From VGMD01 sp964552055 (GTDB lineage: Bacteria > Chlamydiota > Chlamydiia > Chlamydiales > 2-12-FULL-49-11), in NCBI GenBank assembly GCA_964552055.1, contig CAZKFL010000036.1, forward strand, positions 1 through 22,672: a stretch of 22,672 nt of DNA. The letters run 5' to 3'. Of this stretch, positions 1 to 7,550 are shown one piece after another. Position 1 is the stretch's first letter, and each line of letters begins with the position of its first letter. A program made the translations under genes and the position numbers. The notes under the pieces are model-generated. The model was not told where the DNA came from. It did no database searches and worked only from the letters and a program-made list of their open reading frames with translations.

Positions 1-222
1 AAGGGCTGTTGCTCCGCACAGAGAATTCAAATTTTTTCTTTTATGCAACAAGGCCATTTCTTCAATGTCCTCCTTCCTAGACAACTAGCTCAGATAGACG
101 GAGATTCTAAACTCCTTATGGAACACCATGCCTCATTCAATATTATTAAAGACCAAACCATCATTAACTTTATTAAAAAATACTATCCAGCTGAATATTT
201 GGAAATCTGGAAAATTAATTAA
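1..222 (+). CDS. GT92-type glycosyltransferase, C-terminal fragment (cut by window edge)
   Basis: Frame 1 is open from the first base to a TAA at 220-222 and encodes 73 residues. The C-terminal part (FFNVLLPRQ, then SFNIIKD, NFIKKYYP and YLEIWK) matches the C-terminus of the complete GT92/DUF23-type protein at 2011-2904 (FFNYRLPRD, SFNITKD, NFIKKYYP, YLEIWK). It is therefore the tail of a paralogue on the opposite strand. The catalytic part lies outside the window, so whether the gene is intact cannot be judged. A GT-A glycosyltransferase role is inferred from the paralogue only. Confidence 0.75.
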   Translation, partial: KGCCSAQRIQIFSFMQQGHFFNVLLPRQLAQIDGDSKLLMEHHASFNIIKDQTIINFIKKYYPAEYLEIWKIN

Positions 223-309
223 CTAACCTTAAAATAAATCTTTTTTAGACGAACTTTTTTTTCTAAAACTATAATGGGCCCGTTAACCTAGACAAATGAA
301 TACACTTTA

Positions 310-1059
310 TCAAAATTTTTTAAACAAAATTGCATGGCCATTTTCAATTTCGCTAACTATCTCAGAGGTTTCTAATATGGCAAAAAAGGCTTTCAGTTTA
401 GGCTGTTTACCATTAATCATAGTAAATAAGTTTGAAAGTAAAACATATCCACCTTTTTTTACTTTTGGCAAATATAATTCTATATCTTACAAAGATCCTA
501 CTTCAGAATAATCACCGTCTAAATGGATAAAATCAATCTCATCAGGGATTTCTAATGATGCCACTTCTGAAGAAAGCGCAACTTCTTGCACAAATTTTGT
601 CACCTGCCAAAATTTCATAAGCGCAACAAAGGAGTCATGAACTGCATTCATATCTACCGATCTCCACCAATTTTTATTAGGATCCTTTTCATCTAAATTC
701 TTCACAGTCACAGCATTGGACCATCCATCAATTGCGTAAACTTTACCCTGAGCATGATAAGCAAGAACCGCTGCAACTGGTAATATAGAAGAGCCGGTAA
801 ATGCTCCTATCTCTACACAAATTTTTGGCTTTTCAATTAAAATAAGATCCATTAAAAGATTTATTTTTTCATTCGAACACCAACTTCCTTTCAATGCTAT
901 TGTTATATTCTCTTTTAAGTGAAGGAAATTTGTATTTTCTAGAAAGGAAATATCCGCATTTTCCCAAATTGCTTTAGGTTCCCAGTCAGCAAAATTCAAA
1001 CTAAGATACAATAATGGAGCAAGGCCCAAACAAGCAGCTAATTTTTTAATAATAAACAC
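310..1059 (-). pseudogene. Signal-peptide-bearing SAM methyltransferase (Methyltransf_24 type), broken by one nonsense codon
   Basis: Reading from the ATG at 1059, 190 codons are open to a TAA at 487-489. The same frame then continues to a TGA at 310-312. Ignoring the TAA, the product has 249 positions and aligns end to end with the intact 248-residue protein at 7551-8297. Shared blocks are a signal peptide, KGSWCSNEKI, the SAM-binding motif VEIGAFTGSS, AIDGWSN, WW, HLDGDYSE, and the tail NGKQPKLKAF and ILFKK. At the TAA the paralogue has AAA (Lys), so a single A-to-T change explains the break. The last 59 residues still look protein-like, so the mutation is probably recent. An upstream AAAGGAA may be the ribosome site. 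The substrate is unknown. A 190-residue truncated protein could still be made, but it would lack the final strands of the fold. Confidence 0.85.
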
Positions 1060-1070
1060 ACTAAATTCCT

Positions 1071-1883
1071 TTGTTTATAATTTCTGGAATAGGATACGGA
1101 TCATATATTCTTGTGGGAGATGGAGGCTTTGCATCAGGACAGTTGGCTATAGATTGTATTCGCTATGCAGTTACCTTGGTAACGCGTTTAAAAATGAATG
1201 CGGCCTTGTTTGATTTTTCTCCTGATAAAGTTCCTGGAATGAGAGGAAGGCCGCCTAAAAAAGGGCATAGATTATTTAACTTTAAGCAGATGCTCTCAAT
1301 AAAAGAGCTAATTTAGAAAGAAGTTGAAGTGATTGCATATGGTGGAGAAAAGCGAAAAGTAAGATATGTTTCCAATACTTCTATGTGGGGAGCTGATGGA
1401 TCAACACCTATTCCCATTCGGTGGGTGCTAATCACTGATCCTACAGGCAAGCTTGATCCTATGCCTCTTATGAGCACAGATCCAACACTATCCCCAGAGA
1501 GAATCATAGAATTGTGCATTGCTCGTTGGAATTTAGAGGTCACATTTGAGGAGACCCGTGAGCATCTTGGTGTAGAAACTCAGAGACAGTGGTCGGATAA
1601 GGCTATTCTAAGAACAACTCCGGTGTTAATGGGCTTGTATAGCTTAGTCTGTTTGATGGCAGTTCGGCTAGGTCAACATCAACTTTTGCATATGAGCACC
1701 ACAGCATGGTATGAAAAAAAGCATATCACATTCTCTGATATGCTAAAGGCCGTCCGCGTGGAGATTTGGAAGAAACATCTATTTTCGGGAATGCCAAAAA
1801 CAACCCCTTCCGAGGAAAATATTACGCCAAAAATGCATGAATTCGCTGCAAAAATTGTTAAACGATTGCTTCAGGCTGCATAA
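1071..1883 (+). mobile_element. Decayed DDE transposase remnant, 5'-truncated and interrupted
   Basis: Two open segments (1071-1316 and 1329-1883) lie in the same frame and are separated only by a TAG at 1314-1316. Together they give about 260 residues typical of a DDE transposase: VGDGGFAS (probable catalytic Asp), VTRLKMNAAL, GMRGRPPKKG, IPIRWVLITDP, then LEVTFEETREHLGVETQRQW (probable catalytic Glu) and a C-terminal TTP-LMGLYSL segment. The N-terminal region with the first catalytic Asp is missing, because homology begins only near 1095 just beside the start of the methyltransferase pseudogene. No ATG start is present. With a missing N-terminus and an internal stop it cannot be active. The exact IS family is not assigned. 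The sequence at 1964-1978 is probably its right end, because it matches the ends of the small element at 7062-7196. Confidence 0.8.
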
Positions 1884-1904
1884 CTTGTTTTAGAATAGGA
1901 CTTA

Positions 1905-1978
1905 AAATCAAAAAAATTTGCACAAGATTTGAATGACGCGGCGAAGCCACGTCTATTCAAATCTTGTACAAAGTCGAG
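1905..1978 (-). terminator. Long hairpin plus T-run; terminator for the GT92 gene and/or IS right end
   Basis: An almost complete inverted repeat spans 1919-1970. The left arm begins TGCACAAGATTTGAAT and ends GACGCGGC, the loop is GAA, and the right arm is GCCACGTC then ATTCAAATCTTGTACA. There are only a few mismatches and one bulged T. Read on the minus strand it is followed by seven T (1910-1916) and then GATTTT, which is intrinsic-terminator form, about 40 nt past the stop of the GT92 gene at 2011. The right flank TTGTACAAAGTCGAG (1964-1978) equals the ends of the MITE at 7062-7196, so the structure is probably a transposon end now working as a terminator. Function is inferred. Confidence 0.6.
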
Positions 1979-2010
1979 GAAAACCTATAATTGTAAATGC
2001 TTTGCAATTA

Positions 2011-2904
2011 TCATTTTAAAAATTCTTTACTTTTCCAAATTTCTAAATACCTATCAGGGTAATATTTTTTAATAAAATTTAGAATTGTATAATCTTTAGT
2101 AATATTGAAAGACTTATAATGTTCAAGAATAAGGTTTGGATTTGAATCCCTAGGTAGACGGTAGTTAAAAAAATAGGCTTCATCACGATGCGCATAGTGA
2201 TTTATTCGAATATAATGATCATGAGTTTTACCGTCAGTATGTAAATCGCACCCATAAAATGTTAATGTTGATGTTGCATCGCCATTTAGGTAATCAAACC
2301 CTGGCTTAAGAAGGCAAAAATGTTGGGTATATAGCTGTGAAATTTCGGCACAATTTGGACGGATAATGCTTTTTCCAACAGCATTAGCGGGGTGGCTTCT
2401 TTGTGAACATGAAATCAGTTTAGATAACATGGGCTCCCCAAAGGGTAATGTGATATGGGATGTTCCAAAATGACGCCAGTTCATGTATACAGCGCCTGCC
2501 TTGCTAAAATGATTGTTTAAGCAATCTTTTAATGATTTGTCTTGCATAGGCAAAATGAATTCATCCTGATCTAATAGGGCTACCCATGTAGTTGAATTTA
2601 AGCCACGATTAAGACCATCAACAAATGCAGTCAATTGGCCACCAGTCCAATCGGGTTTGCCTGAAGGCCAATTGAAAACTTCTACAATTCCTGCATCGAG
2701 GTAGTCTTTTAAAGCTTCTCTCCAATCATCTGTGCTCGCATCATCATAGAGCCAAAAATGGTCAACCCCAATCATATGGTGATAGGCAACCCATTCTTTA
2801 ATATAGGGAGCACAATTGCGAAACATTGATACAATCGCAATTTCATATGCAAAAATAGCTTGTGAACTTAAGAGTATGAAAAAAAATAGAAAATATTTAC
2901 ACAT
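2011..2904 (-). CDS. GT92 (DUF23)-type glycosyltransferase with signal peptide
   Basis: The 297-residue protein starts at an ATG and has a clear signal peptide (residues 1-19, ending QAIFA). A GT-A-like core follows: IVSMFRNCAPYIKEWVAYHH (about 24-43), LYDDASTDDW (52-61), a WPSG segment (79-82) and the acidic motif LDQDEF (111-116), which is the likely metal/nucleotide-sugar DxD site. This pattern is typical of the GT92/DUF23 and related GT2-like families that transfer sugars such as galactose to glycans. The acceptor is unknown. It lies 21 bp after the DUF268 gene on the same strand, so the two are probably co-transcribed, and the hairpin at 1919-1970 probably ends the transcript. A paralogue tail is at 1-222. 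The signal peptide implies export, which is odd for an enzyme that needs a nucleotide sugar. Confidence 0.82.
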   Translation of the reverse strand: MCKYFLFFFILLSSQAIFAYEIAIVSMFRNCAPYIKEWVAYHHMIGVDHFWLYDDASTDDWREALKDYLDAGIVEVFNWPSGKPDWTGGQLTAFVDGLNRGLNSTTWVALLDQDEFILPMQDKSLKDCLNNHFSKAGAVYMNWRHFGTSHITLPFGEPMLSKLISCSQRSHPANAVGKSIIRPNCAEISQLYTQHFCLLKPGFDYLNGDATSTLTFYGCDLHTDGKTHDHYIRINHYAHRDEAYFFNYRLPRDSNPNLILEHYKSFNITKDYTILNFIKKYYPDRYLEIWKSKEFLK

Positions 2905-2925
2905 GAATCTAATTCCTAGTTTATA

Positions 2926-3675
2926 TTAGTTTGGGGAAAGATAAAAGACTGGTTGATAAGCATAATTACCAAATGCACCCTTGAACTCAGCTGTTGTAAA
3001 TCCGAAAGTTTCTATAACTGTCCATCCGCTGAGTAATAATGGTAATCTGATTGGGCCGTAAACTCTATGACAATTCCAAGTTAAAACATCTTGGCCGATA
3101 GGTGTTGATAAGATCATTCTTCCATTGGGTTTTAATAATACTTCTTTTGCAAGCGTCATAAATTCAAGATCCCCTGATGGGTTTAAGGGATCGCCATATC
3201 TTCCAAGACCATCGTGTTCTATACTTGAAATTGTAAGCACAATATCAAATTTTTTTGGTTTGTTTTTATATTCATTCATAGTCAAAATTGTAAGACGGGG
3301 ATCATCAGTAATGATAGCATCATATTCTATAGTTGTAGGAATTCCCCCAAATGCAATTACTACGCTTTCATACCATGGTGAGGCGGATCCAATAATAGCA
3401 ACTTCTTTTCCTTTAATAGGAAACGCATCTAGAGCTTCATATAACCACTTATCTGTCTGACCATAATATTCTGTTTCTCTTCGACCAATAATCTCAAGTC
3501 GGACATCAATATCAGTTATAGAATAAAATAGAGGCTCCTCGTTAGGATAACTATCATCTTGATATGAATCAATAACAGGAATTTGTCCGTTTAGAGTGTA
3601 TTGATCATAGAGATGCTTTGGAATCTCTCTAACAGCTTCTGCAAATAACAATGACTGAAATGATAGAATAAACAA
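2926..3675 (-). CDS. DUF268-family protein, methyltransferase-like, with N-terminal hydrophobic segment
   Basis: The 249-residue product has the DUF268 hallmarks: IIGSASPWYES (about 94-104, in the position of a SAM-binding loop), SSIEHDGLGRYGDPLNPSGD (150-169) and then LKPNGRMILSTPIG. The fold resembles class I SAM-dependent methyltransferases, but the biochemical role of the family is not established. The best start is a TTG at 3675 with AGGAA about 10 nt upstream. It gives a hydrophobic N-terminus (FILSFQSLLFAEA). The frame stays open further upstream and would add KKRKYIT, an ideal positive n-region for a signal peptide, but no start codon is present there, so the original start may have mutated. 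It follows the two-module methyltransferase gene with a gap of 47 bp and precedes the GT92 gene by 21 bp, which suggests one operon. Confidence 0.75.
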   Translation of the reverse strand: MFILSFQSLLFAEAVREIPKHLYDQYTLNGQIPVIDSYQDDSYPNEEPLFYSITDIDVRLEIIGRRETEYYGQTDKWLYEALDAFPIKGKEVAIIGSASPWYESVVIAFGGIPTTIEYDAIITDDPRLTILTMNEYKNKPKKFDIVLTISSIEHDGLGRYGDPLNPSGDLEFMTLAKEVLLKPNGRMILSTPIGQDVLTWNCHRVYGPIRLPLLLSGWTVIETFGFTTAEFKGAFGNYAYQPVFYLSPN

Positions 3676-3722
3676 AGTTATATATTTCCTTTTTTTAGCT
3701 CCTAATAAATTTATATTTTAAA

Positions 3723-4970
3723 CTATAATTTTCTTAATAGCACAGCGTTTCCATTCTCAATTCGACGAATTACTTCGCAGTCTTTGAATAGTAAGGCAAA
3801 AGCTTTTTGCTTGGAATATTTTTTGTTGGATAGCATATGTAAATTTGAAATCAGAATATAGCCATTCTGTTTAACTTTAGGAAAATAGAGAAGAACATCT
3901 TCTAGCGAGCCATTTTCTGAATAATCACCATCCAAATGTAGAAAATCAATATTATCAATTTCATTGGCAGCTATTTGTGATGAGTTGTGGATAATTTTAC
4001 AAAAAGATTGTAACTCCCATGAGTTCACCATTTGTTCAAAGGATTTTTTTATTTCAGCCATATTTATGCTTGACCACCACGATTTATTCGGATCATTATC
4101 TTCCATATTTTTTGTCATTTCTTGATTTGACCATGCGTCAATTGCAAACACTACCCCATAATTTAGGTATTTAAGAGTAGCAGCAACAGGCAGTATAGAT
4201 GAGCCGGAAAAAACGCCGATTTCAACGCAAATTTCCGGTTGGTTGAATAAAATTAAGTCCATTAGTAAATTTGTTTTTTCTTGAGAACACCAGCTGTCTT
4301 TTAAGTAATTAACAATATCTTTTTTTAAATCATTGAATGGCTTCTCTGATGGCGAGAAGTTGTTTTTGTTTAGTTGTTCGCTTTGAACTATCGCTACTAA
4401 TACATCTCCGGGTTTGTATCCATCCTCATAAATAAATTCGTAATTGGGGTTGATAGATCTAATTTTTTCCAAGACATCCTCTAAAGTAATAAAGTCCATT
4501 TCTTTTGTTCCAAACTGTCTTATATCATCAATAAGGATGGTATGAGTTTTGATTGGATGATGTGAAATATGATTTAGCTCTGCTAAAAGGGGGGTATTAG
4601 AGGAACCTTTTGCCGTATCTGAACCGGAATAATGACCATCTAGCCAAAAAGTCGCAGGAGCATCAATTTCTTTTAGAACAATTGGCAGCATATCAGTAGA
4701 ATCGCCCAGTAGGGATTTTACAAAAGGATAAAACGCAAACCGTAATAGGTTATTTTCATAAAAAGATTCTTTTAATTCTATAGAATAGATGATTTTAAAA
4801 CCTGCATTTATTGCCATTTGGATGCCGTCACCAACAAAACTTCCACTTTCTATAAAGTATTTGTTAGGATATTTTACAAAAATGGTTTCTGTTGTGGAGG
4901 CTTCTAGTAGTTGAGTGATTAATAGACTAGTGACAAATGTAGGTATAAATTTTAAATTGAATAATAGCAT
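3723..4970 (-). CDS. Two-module SAM methyltransferase-like protein with signal peptide
   Basis: The 415-residue protein starts at an ATG with GGAGAAACC just upstream, and residues 1-25 form a signal peptide. The first module (about 30-195) carries ESGSFVGDGIQ (41-51), GDST (89-92), FWLDGHYSGSDTAKG (108-122) and ILIDDIRQFG (145-154). This resembles a Rossmann-type methyltransferase with a SAM loop and acidic residues. The second module (about 215-415) is a paralogue of the stand-alone protein at 7551-8297: SWCSQEK (226-232), VEIGVFSGSS (249-258), AIDAWSN, WW (298-299), HLDGDYSE (345-352) and a matching C-terminus. The gene therefore looks like a fusion of two different methyltransferase-like domains. 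Substrates are unknown. It probably heads an operon with the DUF268 and GT92 genes. Confidence 0.78.
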   Translation of the reverse strand: MLLFNLKFIPTFVTSLLITQLLEASTTETIFVKYPNKYFIESGSFVGDGIQMAINAGFKIIYSIELKESFYENNLLRFAFYPFVKSLLGDSTDMLPIVLKEIDAPATFWLDGHYSGSDTAKGSSNTPLLAELNHISHHPIKTHTILIDDIRQFGTKEMDFITLEDVLEKIRSINPNYEFIYEDGYKPGDVLVAIVQSEQLNKNNFSPSEKPFNDLKKDIVNYLKDSWCSQEKTNLLMDLILFNQPEICVEIGVFSGSSILPVAATLKYLNYGVVFAIDAWSNQEMTKNMEDNDPNKSWWSSINMAEIKKSFEQMVNSWELQSFCKIIHNSSQIAANEIDNIDFLHLDGDYSENGSLEDVLLYFPKVKQNGYILISNLHMLSNKKYSKQKAFALLFKDCEVIRRIENGNAVLLRKL

Positions 4971-5090
4971 TGGTTTCTCCGATTTTAAAAGAATAGTAAT
5001 AATATATGAGAAAATGAATTAAAAGGAAAATATATTAAAAGATATCTTGCGCCTAAAAATTATTTTAAATTAACAGAACATAATTTAAAT

Positions 5091-5120
5091 CAGATACCCC
5101 CTTTTTTCAAGAGGTATCTG
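5091..5120 (-). terminator. Possible terminator hairpin after the FkbM gene
   Basis: CAGATACC (5091-5098) and GGTATCTG (5113-5120) form a perfect 8-bp stem with a 14-nt loop. It begins 10 nt past the stop codon of the FkbM gene on the minus strand. The following sequence on that strand (ATTTAAATTATG) is AT-rich but lacks a long T-run, so it is a weak terminator candidate. Confidence 0.4.
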
Positions 5121-5130
5121 GATAGTTACG

Positions 5131-5862
5131 TTACAGCTTATTAATAGTTTGACCGCCTGGAGAGTCTGGATTGTATGCGCAATAATTTGTAAGATTATAA
5201 TTTTCTAAGCGAGAATCCCATTTATTAACATCAATTTTCTTTAATCCTTCGAATCTACATATCTTATAACCATAGGCTCTCAAAAAATAAAAGACCTCTT
5301 CTAGTGTTGTCTTGGCATCTAAAAAGCAACCACCATATTCAAATTGAATAACATCAATAGATTTAGATGAGAGAAGGCTTGATGCCCCATGTAAAATATC
5401 TAATTCTGCGCCTTCTGTATCAATTTTCAGAAGATCAATATGATTAATTCCATTCTGTGAACAAAAAGCGTCTAAGGTTATAGTTGGAACTTCTTCTACA
5501 AGCTTTGGATCATGACAACCTGGTCTAAAATGATAGCCAGCTAATGGAGAACCAGAATTATAAAGAACGAGATTTCCGATACGATCACTTAATGCTAAGC
5601 GATTTATTGATATGTTATCGTTGTTCTTATATTTTTCATTAAGACACCCAATAAGGTAATTGGAGGGTTCAAAGAGAAAAAGTGTTGAATTTGGATTATA
5701 TTCTAAAGTAATGTCCGTCCATTCACCGCCATGGGCTCCGATATCAAATACAACTTGAAATTCTTTGGTAGCTAATTCAATTAATTTTCTTTCATCTAAG
5801 TCAACTGCTTGTAATGAGCATGTTGAAAGTCCTAAAAAAAATAAAATTATGTTTTTTTTCAT
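5131..5862 (-). CDS. FkbM-family SAM methyltransferase with signal peptide
   Basis: The 243-residue protein starts at an ATG with GGAGATACC directly upstream. Residues 1-19 are a signal peptide (MKKNIILFFLGLSTCSLQA). The FkbM-type methyltransferase core shows VVFDIGAHGGEW (37-48, SAM loop), LFEPS (63-67, acidic residue after strand 2), LALSD (89-93), LKIDTEGAELDIL (145-157, the family's most diagnostic motif) and IQFEYGG. Members usually O-methylate sugars or related hydroxyl groups, often on surface glycans. Length is normal for the family. It lies between the fucosyltransferase gene (45 bp upstream) and the two-module methyltransferase gene on the same strand, so it may act on the same glycan. 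The exported form is the unusual feature. Confidence 0.86.
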   Translation of the reverse strand: MKKNIILFFLGLSTCSLQAVDLDERKLIELATKEFQVVFDIGAHGGEWTDITLEYNPNSTLFLFEPSNYLIGCLNEKYKNNDNISINRLALSDRIGNLVLYNSGSPLAGYHFRPGCHDPKLVEEVPTITLDAFCSQNGINHIDLLKIDTEGAELDILHGASSLLSSKSIDVIQFEYGGCFLDAKTTLEEVFYFLRAYGYKICRFEGLKKIDVNKWDSRLENYNLTNYCAYNPDSPGGQTINKL

Positions 5863-5907
5863 GGTATCTCCAATTTAAAGATTTATAAAACGAAATTTCT
5901 AGAAATG

Positions 5908-6771
5908 TTATAATGAACTTAAGTGTCTTTTTTCTTGCAGTCCTTTAGCTTCTATTTTGATCCAATTATCAGGACCACCGATATCTGAATAGCCGCTAAA
6001 CCACTGTTCGGGTCTTACGACAATTTTATTGGGGTTTTTATTGAGCCAGGCACTCCACCAGCTGAAGGTGGAATTGCAGATAATATTATGCTTGCATAGA
6101 GATTGAAGGTAGAAGTCAATATAGTAGGGCTCTTTTTCTATAAAGAGTACATTTTTTCCTTCAGTTGGTATTTGCTCTTTGGCGAAAGATAGATTATCGC
6201 TTGTTACGATAAAAAGGGCTTCAGAGGGAAAAAGTGCCATTGCTTTTTCAAAATACTCTCTTTCGTATTGAATAAAGCTATCTTCGTCAGGTTTTTCTCT
6301 TTGATAGTATCGCAAATGAACGCTTACAGAGATTGGGTGATTTAAAATTGAGGAATATTTTTTTTGGATATATTTTAAATCTTTTGGGTGAGGGGCAAAT
6401 AATTCGAGGAGCTTATCACGGTGGTGAGCAAAATATTGCTCATTTTGGAGATAGCCGGAGATTTTCATATTCGGGTGATATGGAATTTGTTCATAACCAA
6501 AGGGGGAATGTCCCCACTCATACTCAATTGGTTTTGAAGGGAAGGTAGTTTTGCACCGAAAGAAGAAATGACGATAATCATTAGAGACAGGTGAGAGATC
6601 GGGAAAATAGGCTTCTGCAGCATTATCCCACGCAAGGGCACTTGCCGCAGCTATTTCAAACATCTGATTGCCAATCTGGCCTAAGAGGGAACCGATAACA
6701 AAGGGTTTTTCTTCTTCAGCATTTAATAAAACTAGTAAGACTGTAAATAGAGAAAGTATTTTTTTAATCAT
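5908..6771 (-). CDS. Alpha-1,2-fucosyltransferase-like protein (GT11) with signal peptide
   Basis: The product matches the GT11 family (fucose from GDP-fucose to galactose or a similar acceptor). It has GQIGNQMF (31-38), the family's N-terminal motif; SVHLRYYQ (150-157), in the place of the usual HxRRGD motif; and NSTFSWWSAWLN (233-244), the conserved C-terminal motif. The replacement of the RRGD part by RYYQ is a departure in a residue set thought to bind GDP-fucose, so activity should not be assumed. I chose the ATG at 6771 (287 residues). It gives a compact signal peptide (MIKKILSLFTVLLVLLNA) and has AAGAGATATC just upstream. An in-frame ATG seven codons earlier (6792) is also possible. 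It is probably co-transcribed with the downstream FkbM gene. Confidence 0.85.
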   Translation of the reverse strand: MIKKILSLFTVLLVLLNAEEEKPFVIGSLLGQIGNQMFEIAAASALAWDNAAEAYFPDLSPVSNDYRHFFFRCKTTFPSKPIEYEWGHSPFGYEQIPYHPNMKISGYLQNEQYFAHHRDKLLELFAPHPKDLKYIQKKYSSILNHPISVSVHLRYYQREKPDEDSFIQYEREYFEKAMALFPSEALFIVTSDNLSFAKEQIPTEGKNVLFIEKEPYYIDFYLQSLCKHNIICNSTFSWWSAWLNKNPNKIVVRPEQWFSGYSDIGGPDNWIKIEAKGLQEKRHLSSL

Positions 6772-6905
6772 GATATCTCTTATGTTTTTCATTGAAACTC
6801 TTTAGGCTCATACAGCGATCACCTTTCAAAAATTGGTTTTTCCACTGCTCGGTATCGCTGCCTTTAAATTTACCTCGGTATATTGGATTTCCAAGTGATG
6901 AATTA

Positions 6906-7061
6906 TTATAGTAATGCATGGCGAACAAATATAGCGTCGCCTTGTAATCCTTCCCTATACCAGTGAGCAATCATCACAAATCCTATTGATTCTAAAAATA
7001 ATTTTAAATCATTATATTGTGCATTCCCTTCCCTAAATTTATAAAAATTAGTTTCAGTGTA
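6906..7061 (-). pseudogene. FkbM-type methyltransferase, C-terminal remnant
   Basis: In the minus-strand frame ending at the TAA at 6906-6908, 51 codons are open from the edge of the small inverted-repeat element (7061). They encode YTETNFYKFREGNAQYNDLK, LFLESIGFVMIAHWYREGLQ and GDAIFVRHALL. This resembles the C-terminal end of FkbM-family methyltransferases, where an acidic, aromatic-rich strand, a helix ending in GF and a final GDAIFVR-like strand are usual. There is no start, and the catalytic region is missing. The 5' part was evidently lost at the element. It is not the same FkbM lineage as 5131-5862. The remaining sequence to the fucosyltransferase start (6772-6905) holds no gene I can support. 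Confidence 0.6.
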
Positions 7062-7196
7062 CTCGACTTTGTACAATTTTATCTATCGATTTCAATAAAA
7101 TTTTGGTGCAGAGAGTATTGCATTTTTTGGGAACATACCTTTTACCGGTAGACCAAAAAATTGCAGAAATCGATCAGAAAATTGTACAAAGTCGAG
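7062..7196. mobile_element. 135-bp MITE-like element with 19-bp perfect terminal inverted repeats
   Basis: CTCGACTTTGTACAATTTT (7062-7080) is repeated exactly in inverted form at 7178-7196. Similarity between the two ends extends inward (ATCGATTTC on one side, GAAATCGAT on the other). The element is too short to encode a transposase. Its outer end (CTCGACTTTGTACAA) also occurs in inverse orientation at 1964-1978 next to the decayed transposase, so that IS family probably mobilised it. Flanking bases (TA on the left, AT on the right) give no clear target-site duplication. The two sides carry pieces of different genes, so the element probably marks a recombination or deletion joint rather than a simple insertion. 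Confidence 0.75.
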
Positions 7197-7376
7197 ATTA
7201 ATACTTGAAATATAAGATTCCGAAACATCCACCCCCAAAACGTTATATCCAGCTCTTTCCAAACAGAGTGCAAAGGAAAGACCCAATCTTCCAATACCAA
7301 TAACAGTCACATTTTTTGCAGAAATCACCGTCAAAAGGAATGAAAGAATTAAGATATTTCGAAAAATATTTTTCAT
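7197..7376 (-). pseudogene. UDP-glucose/GDP-mannose dehydrogenase-like, N-terminal remnant with signal peptide
   Basis: From the ATG at 7376 (AAGGCAG upstream; a GTG at 7400 is a less likely start) the first residues form a signal peptide (MKNIFRNILILSFLLTVISA). A Rossmann dinucleotide-binding start follows, VTVIGIGRLGLSFALCLERA, then GYNVLGVDVSESYISSIN. This is the typical N-terminus of the UDP-glucose/GDP-mannose 6-dehydrogenase family, which oxidises nucleotide sugars to uronic acids with NAD. The homology stops exactly at the end of the inverted-repeat element. The frame runs on for another 35 codons inside that element, giving unrelated residues. A full-length member would have about 400 residues, so the gene is dead. 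Confidence 0.72.
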
Positions 7377-7462
7377 GACTACTGCCTTATTTTTATTCAC
7401 GATAAAAAAAAATATACTAAACTTACTAATTTGTAAAACGTAATTTTAATTTAGTCATTTTA

Positions 7463-7550
7463 TTGACAACAAACATTTGTACAACCATCTTGTTTCTTAA
7501 ATTGTAAATTTATACCAACAATTATTTTTTAACTTTTATGGAGACAACTC
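7463..7550 (+). promoter_or_regulatory. Upstream region of methyltransferase gene: possible -35 and strong ribosome site
   Basis: A consensus-like TTGACA lies at 7463-7468, but no good -10 is seen at 17 bp (the hexamer there is CATCTT), so the promoter call is weak. GGAGA at 7540-7544 is well placed before the ATG at 7551. The region is shared with the divergent dehydrogenase remnant. It also contains an isolated TTGTACAA palindrome like the core of the inverted-repeat ends. Confidence 0.35.

Noticed and set aside
6764..6970. 68-codon minus-strand frame between the fucosyltransferase and the FkbM remnant
   Set aside because: It overlaps the FkbM remnant in another frame and the start of the fucosyltransferase, and has no recognisable motif. 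A frameshifted tail of the FkbM gene was considered, but the remnant's own ending (GDAIFVRHALL) already looks natural.
7092..7196. Continuation of the dehydrogenase frame through the inverted-repeat element
   Set aside because: The residues encoded there come from the mobile element, not from the dehydrogenase family, so they were left out of the gene remnant.
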